From assembly GCA_032622095.1 (NCBI GenBank), contig CP136064.1:47011573-47075572 (forward strand): a stretch of 64,000 nucleotides of DNA. The letters are read 5' to 3'. Positions 23,586 to 36,362 of the stretch are shown in pieces; positions within the stretch are counted from its first letter, which is position 1, and every line of letters starts with the position of its first letter. The position numbers and the translations under genes were made by a program. The notes beneath the pieces are model-generated. The model was not told the origin of the DNA, made no database searches, and saw only the letters and a list, made by a program, of their open reading frames with translations. The stretch comes from Siphonodentalium dalli. Lineage: Eukaryota; Mollusca; Scaphopoda; Gadilida; Siphonodentaliidae.

Positions 23586-25338
23586 GTCAATGAATTAAAT
23601 TATGAGTATACCATTTTTTGCATTGAGCTGAAATGTTTGTGGCTGTTTTTTTCTTCATATATATAGGTGTTGGACGATATATCACGTGGTTAGTTGTGTT
23701 AGTAAGGGGGATAATTCACTGTGTGTGACTTTCCTGAATGACAGGATATAGACCGCATACGACCTATACCTCGTGATTCCAATTTACCAACACATGCCAA
23801 GCCCAATAACGGCACTATAGAGTCACATGCCAGCATCGGACTCTGTATTTCATGTTCTGCTATATATATAGGATCATGGATTTCTCATGAAGACATAAGG
23901 AGGAGAGGGCAACTTGTCTTCGACTGTAAGTGTGCGTACCAGGGTATGTGATGACCCGATATTTCTTCTTGCTAAAGGAAAAATATTTTTGCCAAAATAT
24001 CTTATAAATTGACAAATGCTATAAGTTTATGCAAAATTGAGTCTTATATTTCAACAATCGCAGTTTGAACGACTTTTTATATCGATAGGGAGGCAGTTAA
24101 TAATTAGTTATTCTCGCCTATCTATAATGTGGTTTATCATACAACAATAAACTAATAACAGAACAACAAAATTGCAGAGGGGCTGCTTTATCAGAATGGC
24201 ACATCGAAAACAAAGAGGATTTGCTATGTAAACACCACCACAATAAATACTAGTAATCCTCACATCCATGGATGCTATTGCTATCAGATCAACGGCATCT
24301 TGAAAGAAGTGTGAGTTTCAGTACCCTTATAAAAGGAACACTAAATACAATCTCCTGAAATGAATGGTATCGACTGACCAATATTTTTTCAAATTTCTTG
24401 AGGAATTAATAAGTGTACTTCCAAAAAAAAAATAAAAAATATTTTGCTATATGTGAAATATTTTTTATTTGACAAATTTGGCAAACAGCAACGCGAATTC
24501 TTTTAGTACTGAGTTGTATGCCATAGTTGGCCTTAATATCCAGGCCCAATACGCCGTAGTCTTTATGAACTTAATTCATAAATCCGCCTGAACTATGCGA
24601 ATTTAGTAATTTCAAAACAAAGTTAGTCGTTCGAAATAAAATAAATACATGGAAACATAAAACGACCAAATGTTTATACCAAATTTATATTAATATTAAA
24701 ATATTGATAAGTCGATAATTGTAAATACGCCATTGTACTTCATATTGAACCATTTATTTAGGGGAAGCAAGAAGACGACCAGTTAGGTCATGCTGAACTT
24801 GTGAAATAATATAATTTGTCGGATGTTTTACATTACAAGACAGCCATCGTCATGTTGGCGGATCTGTTTCTTCACACGCATGCGCATACCCCGCCCAATC
24901 CCATGCAATCAACATTCAGTCTTCTTCGATATTTGAAGGACCGATCTTTTCCTTCCTAAAGCCTAAGTTGGAGAATGATCCAATTGGATAATCAGGGTTC
25001 GCGCTGCCACTTGCCAAGTTTGGCAACGGCAAAAAATATTTTCATTTGGCAAACAAAAAAAAGATCATGGAGTTCTCACGAAGACATAAAATGAGAATGC
25101 AAATTGTCTTCGATTGTAAGTGTGCGTGCCATGGTATGTGATGCCCCCTAAATTTCTTCTTGTTAAAGGACACATATTTTTGCCAATTTCTCTTAGAAAT
25201 TGACAAATGCTATCAGTTTCTGCAACATTGAGTCTTATATTTCGACAATCGCTGTTTGAACGACTTTTGATATCGATAGTATTGCAGATAATTGTTAGTT
25301 ATGCTCGCCTATCTATAATGTTGTTTATCATCCAACTA

Positions 25339-25358
25339 TCTATATCTATATTTGCGAA

Positions 25359-25397
<39 letters not shown>

Positions 25398-28300
25398 GTT
25401 CTATAGAATTTCACAGGGGACCATCTAGATGATGCCAAAGGGGTCTACTAGGAGTAGCTTTTTACGAGAAAGATAATGGTAGGGTTTAGAATTTTCTAAA
25501 GTGACGCCGTTGTTGTCAGGGGCAGAAAAGGGGGAGGGGCAGACAAAAAATTTGTCGCCGATTGCCACCAAACTTATATATAATCATCCCCATGATATGA
25601 GCAATATAATGGTGTGGTTTAAATATGGCAAAAGTCGCGCCGTTCGCGTCAGGGGTGCCCGGAAGGGGAGGGGCAGATTTTTGTTCTGTCACCGATTGCC
25701 ACGAAACTTACATATAATCATCCCCATGATATGAAGAATCCAACGGTATGGTTTAAATATGTCAAAAGTGGCGTCGTTCGAATCAGGGAGGCATGGAAGG
25801 GGAGAGGGGCACCAAAATTGATAAAACTAATTTTAGCGCCGATCTCCACCAAATTGATATATATTCTTCTTCATGATACAATGAATCTAATTGTGCGATT
25901 TAACAACGCCAAATTGTTGTCTTTTGGGTGAGAGATTGGGAGGGGGTGGGCACTAAATTTGATAATAATTGGTTTAGTCGTCGATTGCCACCACACTTAT
26001 ACAAAATCATCCCCATGGTATGAGGAGTCTAATGGTGCGGCTTATATCTGTCAAATGTGGCCTCATTCGAGTCAGGGTTGCATTGAAAGGGACAGGGGCA
26101 CTAAAATGGATGCAAAATTTTGTTTGCGCCAATTTCCACCAAATTGATACACGTTCTTATCCATGATACGAGGAATCTAATCGTGTGATTTAAAGACACC
26201 ATAGTGGTGCTGTTTGGGTGAGAGATGGGGAGGGGAGGGATTGGCACCAAATTTGATAAACAAAATTGTTTAGTCACCGATTATCACCAAACTTATAAAC
26301 AATCATCTCCATGATATCAGGAGTGTAATCGTGTGGTTTAAGGATGTCACATGTGGACCATTCGAGTCAGTGGTGTATAGAGATGAGAGGGACACAACAA
26401 ATTATATCTATATGTTTAGTGCCGATTTCCACCAGATTGATACATATTCTTCTCTGTGATACGGGGAATCTTATCGTGTCGTTTAGATACACCATATTTG
26501 TGCCCTATAGGTGAGACATATGGGGACCTTGAATTTGATACGAATTTGTATACTCGCCAATTTTCACAAATTTCATATATATGCATCTCTAATCTCTAAT
26601 GAGTCTTAGTGTGTGCAGCATGAGTCAGAAATAGGGACGGGAGGGTCACCAAACCTAATACAAAATATTTTTAGTACCAATTACCATCAAATTCAGACAC
26701 GTTCTTCTCAAATCGTGCTGTGTGTCTGACTGTCTTTCTGTCTGTCTGTGTGGGTTCTATATATAACTTCACGTCGTAAAATCGAGATGGCACCAAGGCG
26801 GTCTATGAGGGGTAACTTTTTACAAGGAAGATAATGGTGCGGGTTAAACTTTTCTAAAATGACGCTGTTGGTGTCAGGGGAAGAAAAGGGGAAATTCGGC
26901 AAAATTCAAAAAATATGGTGAAATAGTTTTGTCCCCGATTTCCACCAAACGAATACATAATCACCTTCGTAATATGGCATTGTTCGAGTCCGCGTTGCAT
27001 CAACAATTGATTTAATAAACTATTTTTAGCCCAGATTTCCACCAAATTGATATATTATTCTTCTCTTTGATACGAGGAATATCATCGTGTGATTTAAAGA
27101 CGTCAAATTGCTGTCGTTTGGGTTCGAGATATGGGGTCATAACTATTCTCAGAATTTGATTAGTTGCTGATTACCACCATTACCACCAAACATATATATA
27201 ATCATCGCCAGTATATCATGCATCCATGAGTCTAATGGTCGTAGTTTAAATATGCCAAAAGAGGCAAAAGTTGATACAAATATATTTGGCACCAATTTCC
27301 ACCAAATTCATAAACGTTTTTCTCTAATGATATACCATGAATTAAATCACATTTGGTGTCGTTTGCGTCACGGATGGCGAGCGGATATGCACTATCATTG
27401 ATAAGATTGTTATTCGCCGATATCCGCATATAAGTTATATACAGTCACCCAGGCCATCTCCATATCATTTTAAGTAGTTTTGGGCGTTCATATTTCACAA
27501 TCCCGACATATGGTGACCCACTTAAGTCACTTGAACAATTATATCTTCTTAACTGTCATATTTATATGGGGGTGCCAATCAGGGCATTCACACAATGGGC
27601 TAGCAAAACGAGATACATAGAAGAAGCACTAAACGTATATTTATCATTCTATTGAAGAGATACATATATTCGTGCAAACTGAGAGACCTCGAACCGTCAG
27701 AGGATTGCATATATATTATAACAAAATTGGGTCTGTTCCATTCAATACAGTTTCCACAAAAAAGTTACAATTTGTCAAGAGATATGGCAGGCCTGTTCAA
27801 AAATAGTGGTCACAGTGTGCAGTCAAATATAGTTTCTTCTGATATACAAGAAAATTCAGTTAGTAGTATAAGACTTTTCAGGATCCTCCCAATACTGACA
27901 TCTGACAAGGGTTTTATAACAGACTCATCGACCGACATAAACAACTCAAAATCTCGCTCTGTGCCTGACACATGTAGCTGATATTTTGCGCAGCAACATT
28001 TCGTTTAAACTGAGAATATTTAGCCAATACATAGCACCATGAACAGAGGAGCACCTGGAAATTTCTTTGAAACATCTGTATCTTCATGGAGATATGATAG
28101 CCAGGTGTCCTCGAGATCCTAGTCCAACCCACTAAATTGATTGATACATCTCAATATGTAAAACCCAATTATCATCTTTTATCGAAATAATGTGTTTATG
28201 ATGTTCATGTATGATATTATAACGTCTAATGTATACGCAGTTGTAAATAAATAAATACTTCATTATTGGTGGAACGGATTAATCGCGATAAACAGAATGA

Positions 28301-28494
28301 CAATTGACAAGGTGAGCCACTACTTATATTCCATGATTGTAATAATCATGTTTTATGATGCTATTTGAATATACAATTTATGAGAAAACGTGTAACACTT
28401 TAAGCAAGAGCATTCTCTATCCCCAACAAATATCCACAGCATACAGAGGGTTTCAAATCGCATTAACCTGGGCAACGCCGGGTAACCCTGCTAG
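25339..28494 (+). mobile_element. Helitron-like element with tandem core (3156 bp)
   Basis: 5' end TCTATATCTATATTTGCG, a (CTGT)n tract at about 25360-25396, then degenerate tandem units of roughly 110-150 bp to about 27460 (repeating ACCACCAAACTTATA and ATGATATGA). The 3' hairpin is CCTGGGCAACGCCGGG, followed by TAACCCTGCTAG. The host reads CCAACTA before and TAAACTAATAA after; the sister tandem copies at 24145 and 29718 show the uninterrupted CCAACAATAAACTAATAA. Insertion is therefore between A and T, as expected for Helitrons. No Rep/helicase is visible, so it is nonautonomous. Confidence 0.85.
27640..28140. other. Unassigned segment inside the Helitron-like element
   Basis: Open frames on both strands (27652-27981 plus, 28132-27914 minus) show no recognisable domain. 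It may be captured host or LINE sequence; I cannot tell. Confidence 0.3.
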
Positions 28495-30653
28495 TAAACT
28501 AATAACAGAACAAAACAATGCAGCAAGGTGCTTCATCAGACGGCATACCAAAAACAAAGAGGATTTGCTATGTAAACACAACCACAATAAATACTAGTAA
28601 CCCGTCCACCGTCGATGCTATTGCTATCAGATTAACGGCATCTTGATAGAGGTGTGAGTTTCACTAACCGTATAAAAGGAGCACTGAATACAATTTCCTG
28701 AAATGAATAGTATCGATTGACCAAATGTTTTCAACTTTCTTGAGGAAATAAAAAGAGTATTTTCCAAAAACTTAGGCCAAACGAAAATATATTTTGCTAA
28801 ATGTGAAGTATGTTTACATTTAGCAAATTTGGCAGACGGCAAGGCAAACCCTGTGACTTAGTTGTATGCCATAGTTGGCCTTAATATCCAGGCCCAATAC
28901 ACCGTAGTCTATATGAACTTAATTCACAAATCCGCCTAAATTATGCGAATTTAATACCACATCATTCAAAATAAGGTTAGACGTTCGAAATAAAACAAAT
29001 ACATGTAAAGATAAGACCACCAAATTTTCTCTTAAAAATTTATATTCATATGCAAACAAAGATAAGTCTAGAATTGTAAGCTATCGTACTTCATATTGAA
29101 CCATTGATATATGGGAATCAAGAAGACGACCAGCTAGGTCATGCTGATCCTGTGCAATAATATAATTTGTCGGATGTTTTGATGTTTCATAGATTATGTG
29201 CAAATAAACATTTTACATTACAAGACAGCCATCCTCATGTTGGCGGATCTGTTTCTTCACACGCATGCGCATACCCCGCCCAATCCCATACAATCAACAT
29301 TCAGTCTTATTCGATATTTGATGGACCGATCGTTTCCTTCCTAAAACCTAAGTTGGAGAATGATCCAATTGGATAATCAGGGTTCTCGCTGCCACTTGCC
29401 AAGTTTGCCAATGGCAAACAATATTTTCATTTGGCAAAACAAAAAAGATCATGGAGTTCTCATGAAGACATAAAATGAGAATGCAAATTGTCTTCGATTG
29501 TAAGTGTGCGTGCCATGGTATGTGATGCCCCCTAAATTTCTTCTTGTTAAAGGAAATATATTTTTGCCAATATCTCTTAGAATTTGACAAATGCTATCAG
29601 TTTGTGCAACATTGAGTCTTATATTTCGACAATCGCTGTTTGAACGACTTTTGATATCGATAGTATAGCAGATAATTGTTAGTTATGCTCGCCTATCTAT
29701 AATGTTGTTTATCATCCAACAATAAACTAATAAAAGAACAAAACAATTCAGCAAGGTGCTTCATCACACCAAAAACAAATAGGATTTGCTATGTAAACAC
29801 CACAACAATTAATACTAGTAACCCTTCAACCGTAGATGCTATTGCTATCAGATTAACGGCATCTTGATAGAGGTGTGAGTTTCACTAATCGTATAAAAGG
29901 AGCACTGAATACAATTTCCTGAGATGAATAGTATCGATTGACCAATATTTTTCAACTTTCTTGAGGAAATAAAAAGAGTACTTTCCAAAAACTTAGGCCA
30001 AATGAAAATATATTTTGCTAAATGTGAAGTATGTTTATATTTAGCCAATTTGGCAGACGGCAACGCAAACACTGTGACTTAGTTGTATGCCATAGTTGGC
30101 CTTAATATCCAGGCCCAATACACCGTAGTCTTTATGAACTTAATTCACAAATCCGCCTAAATTATGCGAATTGAATACCACATCATTCTAAATAAAGTTA
30201 GCCGTTCGAAATAAAACAAATACATTAGAAGATAAGACCACCAAATGTTCTCTTCAAAATTTATATTCATATGCAAACAAAGATAAGTCTAGAATTGTAA
30301 GCCATCGTATTTCATACTGAACCATTTATTTAGGGGCAGCAAGAACGATCAGCTAGGTCATGCTGATCATGTGCAATAATATACTTTGTCTGATGTTTTG
30401 TTATTGTTTCATAGATTATATGCAAATAAACATATTACATTACAAGACAGCCATCCTCGTGTTGGTGGATCTGTTTCTTTACACACATGCACATACCCCG
30501 GCCAATTACATGCAATCAACATTCAGTCTTCGATATTTGAAGGACCGATGTTTTCCTTCCTAGAATCTAAGTTGGACCAGCAGGGTTCTCGATGCCGCTT
30601 GAAAAATATTTTCATTTTGCCAAAAAAAAACAAAAGAACAAAAAAACAATTAT

Positions 30654-31120
30654 TTGGCAAGTGGGTTTTTAATTATGGGATGTGACGTATCTAGTCATAA
30701 AACATCATCGAAAGTGGGTTATTCGTTACGTGTGCCGACTTACGGACAAGTCAAAAGGGAAACCCGATCAAGAATATATCAACTTAGTGCGGTCTGCAGT
30801 GATAATACTGTGATATGTCGAAAGTTACATGCACTCACCTTTAGTTTTCACAAAACGGTAATCCCTTCTTCTGTCATAATCAAAATAATTAAATTTTACA
30901 CCACATGTAGCTTAAAATGGTTCTCATTGCTTGATATTCAAACCAGTAATTACTGGGGATATGTTGTTTTTAGACAAACAGTGGCATACTTTACTACGTT
31001 TGGTAACACGTTTGGTCTGAAATGGCAATAATTTGGGCATTTTCCAACCTACGTGGGAGTGTCATTTCCAACTCACGGGAGGAGCAAATGCATTTTGAAT
31101 CTTAAAATAATTTTCCCTAA
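30654..31120. other. No gene recognised
   Basis: A plus-strand open frame of 125 codons (30654-31031) has no motif I know and ordinary AT-rich composition. Confidence 0.3.
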
Positions 31121-31900
31121 ATGGACATGAACGATTTATTGCAGCGTGTGCACCTTGACAGTTTGCAATCATTATAATCATGACCAGGAATATAAAACCG
31201 TGCACAATAATTTCTTAATTTTACAATTTCCCCTGCCATTACAGTACCCCTGACATTTAAATAATCGTAATGGATATTGAAGATATATAGATACATATAT
31301 CTTCATATGTCCAACATTTAATGTCGGCGTATGATCACACCGATTGAAGGTCAAAAGATAATTGTTTGGTGATCTATTGTTTTATATAATCTTCGAACTT
31401 CTGTAACTTCCTGTGGTGCCAACTCAGCCCATATTTCCGATTTAGAACAATCGGCTATATCGCGGGTTTTCAGCACAACTTTGCTACTATTATATGTATT
31501 GTGACGAATTACAACCATTGGTTTTGTGCAATAACCGTTAACGGCAGAATAGCATCAGAATGAAATTTCCTTGAACATTCAATCTTCAGAGATCCACCTA
31601 TTGACCCAGTTCTGAATGGTTTTGACATATTTCCAGCAATACTTTTAACTGTGGTTCGAAGCAAAGAACCAAGTATCGAGGAAATACCTCAGCACTATAG
31701 GAACATAGCAAGTCATTTTCGCTAAACACATTGCCACATGAAAAGCAAATAATCGACAAGACCAGCAACCGCCTCGGATTACACTTTGAATTATGGTCGG
31801 TCCAAATACTGGCACATAGCAGAAACGGTTACCCGTTTAGCCACTGCAGATAGCCGCCTATCGGCTAAGTTATCATAGTTATCGAGATAGATTTACGGTG
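31120..31900 (-). pseudogene. LINE ORF1-region remnant, second copy
   Basis: Similar along its length to 930-1790, for example TTTAATGTCGGCG and the 'CACAGTTTG..ATCATTATAATCATGACC' region. It is more decayed, with no open frame of useful length. Confidence 0.6.
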
Positions 31901-32523
31901 ATAACATTAGCATCGACAATTGAATGTATTATGCATTGTGGTGGTCTTCATAAAGCTAGCTCTGTTTGGGTCTGCTCTTTCGATAAGCAGCCTTTCGTTC
32001 TTGTTCGGTGACATTTTTTATGATTCACGAGAGACGAGAATTATTAAGAATTGTGTCCAGATCGATATTTGTTTCAAGCGTCAAGACCAGAATTAAATAC
32101 AATCCAGTGAGGCGATGAACAATATTTTTTTCAAACAGTTGTTATCGAAACATAAGAATCAATGTCGCAGAAACCGATATTTGTCAACTGCTAAACAAAT
32201 TGGCAAAACAATATTTGCATTTGGCAATCGTAAATATTAGGCCAGCGCGGACCACGTAGACCACCCTGTTAATAACCAATTGTTTATAAAATAGAATATT
32301 CCATCAGTTATACAAGAACACACAGGAATGGTCTATTATTCGTCTGGAGGGATGTTCAAGAAATATGATCAGACGACAGACCATAATTGATAATACAAGT
32401 GCAGAAGGAGTCATGTTCACTGGTGGGGTATGTTTATAGAATAAGTTGGCCGTGTTGTTAAACATATTATCGGAACATTTCCTAAGGTAACTACTCGTCA
32501 ATGAGTATTTCGTAAAGAAGTGG
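31900..32523. other. No gene recognised
   Basis: AT-rich sequence. 32160-32240 contains short blocks (TTGGCAA...ATATTTGCATTTGGCAA) resembling the ends of the 1.2-kb tandem units. Confidence 0.4.
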
Positions 32524-33025
32524 TTAAAGGCACGTGAGGCCTTAGTTGTCGAAAATATTCATATTTGTTCCAATCACCGTAAACAGAAAAACATTAAAAC
32601 GCATACAGTTTCGTTCATATATACCATGACCATCGCGTAAACAGCATGTTATCATAAAGATTTACTGTATTTTACCTAAGCAAGAGCCTGATTGTGTTAC
32701 AGAAGACGACACAATGCTGCTGGCTAATCACACACAAATGGCATAAACGCTCTTTATTCGTTCCATATCAGGAATTCACCAACAAATAACGCTCTTTATG
32801 TTTACCATCATAATATAAACAAACACCAGAAAAGTAACTTTTTAGGCTTTTGTTTACATAACAATGGTCAAAAATATGACAATAACATACTGTTTATGCG
32901 ATATTTCTTATTTGTATACGGACAAAGTCTGTCTACATTTTGTTGTTCTTTCTGTTTGTGGCGGTTTTTGACGGGTGGAAATATTTTCACAGGATACCCA
33001 CCGTCAAGGCCAACCGTACCTTTAA
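32524..33025. mobile_element. TTAA MITE family 2, copy 3
   Basis: TTAA at 32524-32527 and 33022-33025; ends AGGCACGTGAGGCCTT / AAGGCCAACCGTACCT. Closest to the copy at 63577. Confidence 0.85.
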
Positions 33026-33194
33026 CAGGCTTCAAATATTATTTTAATAATTACTCCCACTGCTCTGATTAGTATTGTGTATGCGAAGTGACTGTATGCT
33101 CTTATGGTATGCTATTGGTTCAGTTTAGCCTGGAAACGGGAATATCAGTCTCTGAATGAGCTGCTTTCTTCACTACGCGAATTGTAGACATTCT

Positions 33195-33365
33195 TTGCAT
33201 TGGGAAAAGACAAAATCGATGTTGGTCACAACCAAGAATATTAAACTCGATGTGCAGTAAAATCGGATTAGTGCCAGCCGTTCGAACATGGTAAATTATC
33301 TTGGGGTTGTTTTGGACAAATGTTTAACCTTTCGGGAACGTTCATACACTGGCAAGTTTGCACGG
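33195..33365 (+). pseudogene. LINE reverse transcriptase fragment (post-catalytic region)
   Basis: EKTKSMLVTTKNIKLDVQ, a stop and frameshift, then NMVNYLGVVLDKCLTFRE. This is the 'KTK.M.....V..LGV.LD..LTF..H' stretch C-terminal to the FADD motif of Jockey/CR1-like reverse transcriptases. Only about 60 codons survive. Confidence 0.75.
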
Positions 33366-33984
33366 TATGGTTTGCAGACATTTTTCGTAGAAAACGATAT
33401 GGTGCCAAAATATGAACGGAAACAAGCACATAAGATGCATCTGTACCACAGATAACTACTTGCGAAGTAAAATCTATGTAATTTCACCTGTAGCGATGCT
33501 ACAGGAATTTGCCTGTAAACACCATGCAATTATCTCGCAAGAAAAAATGATACAGGTATTTGAAGGCAAATGACAGTAGCACCATTACAAGTGGAACTTC
33601 ATAAAGTTTACTTCTCACGTCATTAGCTTTGGTAAAGATGCATGGTATATGCATGTTTCCGTTAATAGTCTGGCACCATGTGGTTTTCTATGACGAAATG
33701 CCCGCAAAACCAAACCGTGCAAACTTACCAGCGTATGAACGTACCCTTCATGACTGACGGGAGCTATGCTGCCGGCCAATCAGATACCGCGGATCGCCGA
33801 GGTCAGTTCCAAGAGCGTCTTTTAGTCTCCAGGAATCAATTCCTTTGTCTTAAGCCTGAAGCGTCAGTAGACAGTCTATCGAAATCTTTTAATTTTATCT
33901 TTGAATTTGTTGTGTGTTATTCGTCAATTTGCGAGGTGAGTACAGTTAGTCAGAGTAATTTAAAGGTGCGAAGTCCCCTACGCC

Positions 33985-34674
33985 ATGTCTGTCAAAGTGT
34001 TGATTTTTGGTTCAAGTTTTGTTCGTAATTTCGCAGATTATTGCTTGAGGTTGCCGAAAAAATCTCATGTCCCCTTCCGCGAAAATTTTGCCGATTGTTT
34101 TTCTCTCGATCAGAGTTTGGTGTCAGTGGAGGTTAGATGCTTTGGTGTAGGTGGACTTAGCGTGGGGTCGATCAACGAGGGTCATTGTCAAAGGATTCGT
34201 CAGTACTCACCTGTTATTGTGGTGCTTACTTTGGGGGGGGGGGGTAACGATTTGGCCAGTCGGGAACCAGGTGAAGTGGTTGGGATTTTGAAAAAGTTTC
34301 TCGGGTTTTTGCAAACTATTGGAGTGAAGCAGGTGTCGGTATGTGAGGTTTTAAAGAGGACTTCCATCATGTTACCAGGTAAGCGTCGAGTATTTTCTTC
34401 GGATCCTGGTGTAGTGTCGGCTTTCAACGAGAAAGTAAGTATGTTGAATGGTTTGTTACGTGATCAATTGCCAGAGTCAGTTGATTTGGCCATTCGTGTG
34501 GTGTTTTGGAGGTTTCGTAGATTAGCCTTATTGGTACCTGGTATACTTTGTGATGGTGTTCATTTAAAACCAGATGGCGATCACCGGTATTTTGGTAATA
34601 TTCGAGCAGCATTGGTGCATGGGATTAAAGAATGTTGTCTTTTACGGCGTATACCCGAAGTTATCCGACGCTAG
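33985..34674 (+). CDS. SGNH hydrolase of a tyrosine-recombinase retroelement
   Basis: 229 residues from ATG (context CGCCATGT) to TAG. It shows the SGNH order: VLIFGSSFVRNF near the N-terminus (block I, nucleophile Ser), FGVGGLSV (block II Gly), LTLGGGGNDLA (block III Asn) and DGVHLKPDGD near the end (block V Asp and His). All four catalytic positions are present, so the enzyme could be active. SGNH/GDSL esterase-type domains are carried by some Ngaro-like and CR1-like elements. The block III glycines are coded by a run of about 12 G, giving two extra Gly compared with the usual GGND, probably replication slippage. It lies on the same strand as the Gag-like, RT and recombinase pieces downstream. 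A host gene is less likely given this context. Confidence 0.8.
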   Translation: MSVKVLIFGSSFVRNFADYCLRLPKKSHVPFRENFADCFSLDQSLVSVEVRCFGVGGLSVGSINEGHCQRIRQYSPVIVVLTLGGGGNDLASREPGEVVGILKKFLGFLQTIGVKQVSVCEVLKRTSIMLPGKRRVFSSDPGVVSAFNEKVSMLNGLLRDQLPESVDLAIRVVFWRFRRLALLVPGILCDGVHLKPDGDHRYFGNIRAALVHGIKECCLLRRIPEVIRR

Positions 34675-35370
34675 GTTGTCCTGAATTGGTTGTACATCGA
34701 GCCTAATCTAATCGGGTGTTTGGTACGTATCAGGCTTATTATATTTTACTATTTAGTTAATTATAGTATGCAGTTGGAAGGCGCCATGTGCCATAATGGC
34801 TTCGGGGGGGGGGGTCTGATAGTTAAGCCCAGTCACAGCCCCCTCGGGTGCCTAATATTGGGGTGGGCATAATAAGAGTAAAGGGGGGGGGTTGAGGCTG
34901 AAATTAATAACAGTGATGGCAATTTCACTCTATATCTCAATGCCAGATAAGAGTATTCATTGGCAACTGTGTCCAAAGTTAATAATCGGGCTGATTCTTT
35001 TTGGGCGCCTGAGAGGCACCGATATCGTACTGTAAGGTCTGCTAACTTTTACTATAAATAACAATTGTTCGTTAAAATTTTAAAGAGGACATGTTCTCTA
35101 TTCTTGGGCGATTTAGTCACGAGATCAGTACGGTAGAGTGGTTATACTTTGGCCCCTTAAACACATAGGGGTGGGTACAGTTAAATAAAAAGTATTCAAT
35201 GCTTGGAAAAAATGTTGAGGTTCTTTCAATACAAATTGTTGTCATTACGGATCTACGTATACGAGTGAGAGGGGATGCACACTAGTCCCACGCGAAATCG
35301 GGGTATGTCTAAAGGGACGCTCTGGGGGTTACTCACAAGACGCAGGATACAGGCATCCCTTGTCATTTTA
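34675..35370 (+). other. Retroelement spacer with G-runs
   Basis: No ORF. G-runs of 8-11 occur near 34804 and 34886. A block around AGTATGCAGTTGGAAGGCG at 34767 recurs at 35399 at the start of the array. Confidence 0.5.
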
Positions 35371-35379
35371 CATTATGGG

Positions 35380-36362
35380 CGTTCTGATGGATAATCGCAG
35401 TATGCAGTTGGAAGGCGTGGCTTGTCATAATTACATTAGGTGAAAATTTACATAAGGGCGTTCTGATGGTTAATGCCAGTACGCGATGGATGGGCTCTCT
35501 TTTCCGTATTTACATTGGGGCGTTCTAATGGTTAATTCCAGTACACGGTGGGAGGCGTCTTTTGCCATTAAGTGCGATCTGATGGTTAATGCCAGTTCGC
35601 CACCTGGGGGAAAGACATCCATGGGCATAAATACACTGGCGGCGTTTTGATGGCTAACTCCGGTATGCAGTGGTCATTTAAGGGAATTTTGTTCGTTAGT
35701 ATGTTATGTGCGTTCTGATGGTTAATTCCAGTACGCAGTAAATAGGCGTTCATTGCGGCATTACATCATCGGCGTTCTGATGGTTAATTCCAGTACGCTA
35801 ATGACCGCTTTATATTTTAGACGTTCTGATGGTTAATTCCAGTACGCAGGATATATGCGTTCATGGCGGCATTACATTATAGGCGTTCTGATGGTTAATT
35901 CCAGTTCGCTAATGACCGCTTTATATTTAGGCGTTCTGATGGTTAATTCCAGTACGCTAATGACCGTTTTATATTTAGGCTTTCTGATGGTTAATTCCAG
36001 TACGCAAATGACCGCTTTATTTTAGTCCGTGCTGATGGTAAATTCCAGTACGCAGTGGAAAGACGTCTGTTGACTTAAGTGTATGAGGGGCTTTCTGATG
36101 GTTAATTCCAGTACGCCAATGACCGCGTTATTATTAGTCCGTGCTGATGGTTAATACCAGCATAAGTGTATTAGGGGCGTTCTGATGGTTAATACCAGTA
36201 CGCAGTTAGAGGCGTTCATGGCGGCATTACATTATTTGGCGTTCTGATGGTTAATTCCAGTACGCCAAGGACCGCTTTATATTTAGGCGTTCTGATGGTT
36301 AATTCCAGTCCGCCAATGAACGCTTTATATTTGGGCGTTCTGATGGTTAATTCCAGTTCGCA
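35380..36362 (+). repeat. 18-copy interspersed array of a hairpin-forming 27-mer
   Basis: The consensus begins GCGTTCTGATGGTTAATTCC and ends AGTACGC. Copies start near 35381, 35459, 35518, 35575, 35643, 35710, 35773, 35822, 35883, 35931, 35977, 36027, 36089, 36137, 36177, 36239, 36287 and 36336. GCGT pairs with ACGC and CTG with CAG around one T-T mismatch and an 11-nt loop. The spacers (about 20-50 bp) are themselves of two recurring kinds (TAATGACCGCTTTATATTTA and GGCGTTCATGGCGGCATTAC). It is not CRISPR: the host is eukaryotic, the spacers repeat and there are no cas genes. Confidence 0.9.

Larger units (their letters stand above)
23872..30650 (+). repeat. Three tandem copies of a 1.2-kb unit
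   Basis: Units start at GATCATGGA (23872, 25063 and 29447). The first period is 1191 bp. The second is 4384 bp, or 1228 bp after removing the Helitron at 25339-28494. Each unit contains GACATAA.. TTGTCTTCGA, ACAATAAACTAATAA, TTAATATCCAGGCCCAATAC and TGCGCATACCCCG-type blocks. Open frames in each copy are short and not conserved, so no gene is called. The third copy fades after about 30600. Confidence 0.85.

Noticed and set aside
33678-34028. 116-codon ORF upstream of the SGNH ORF
   Set aside because: No recognisable domain, and it overlaps the SGNH start in another frame; it may be leader sequence of the retroelement.
35380-36362. CRISPR array (regular repeats with spacers)
   Set aside because: Eukaryotic context with spliced genes, spacers that recur, variable spacing, no leader or cas genes; it lies inside a retroelement.
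35380-36362. Hammerhead-type ribozyme cores (CTGATGG)
   Set aside because: The invariant CUGAUGA plus GAAA pair is absent; the unit is a simple hairpin.
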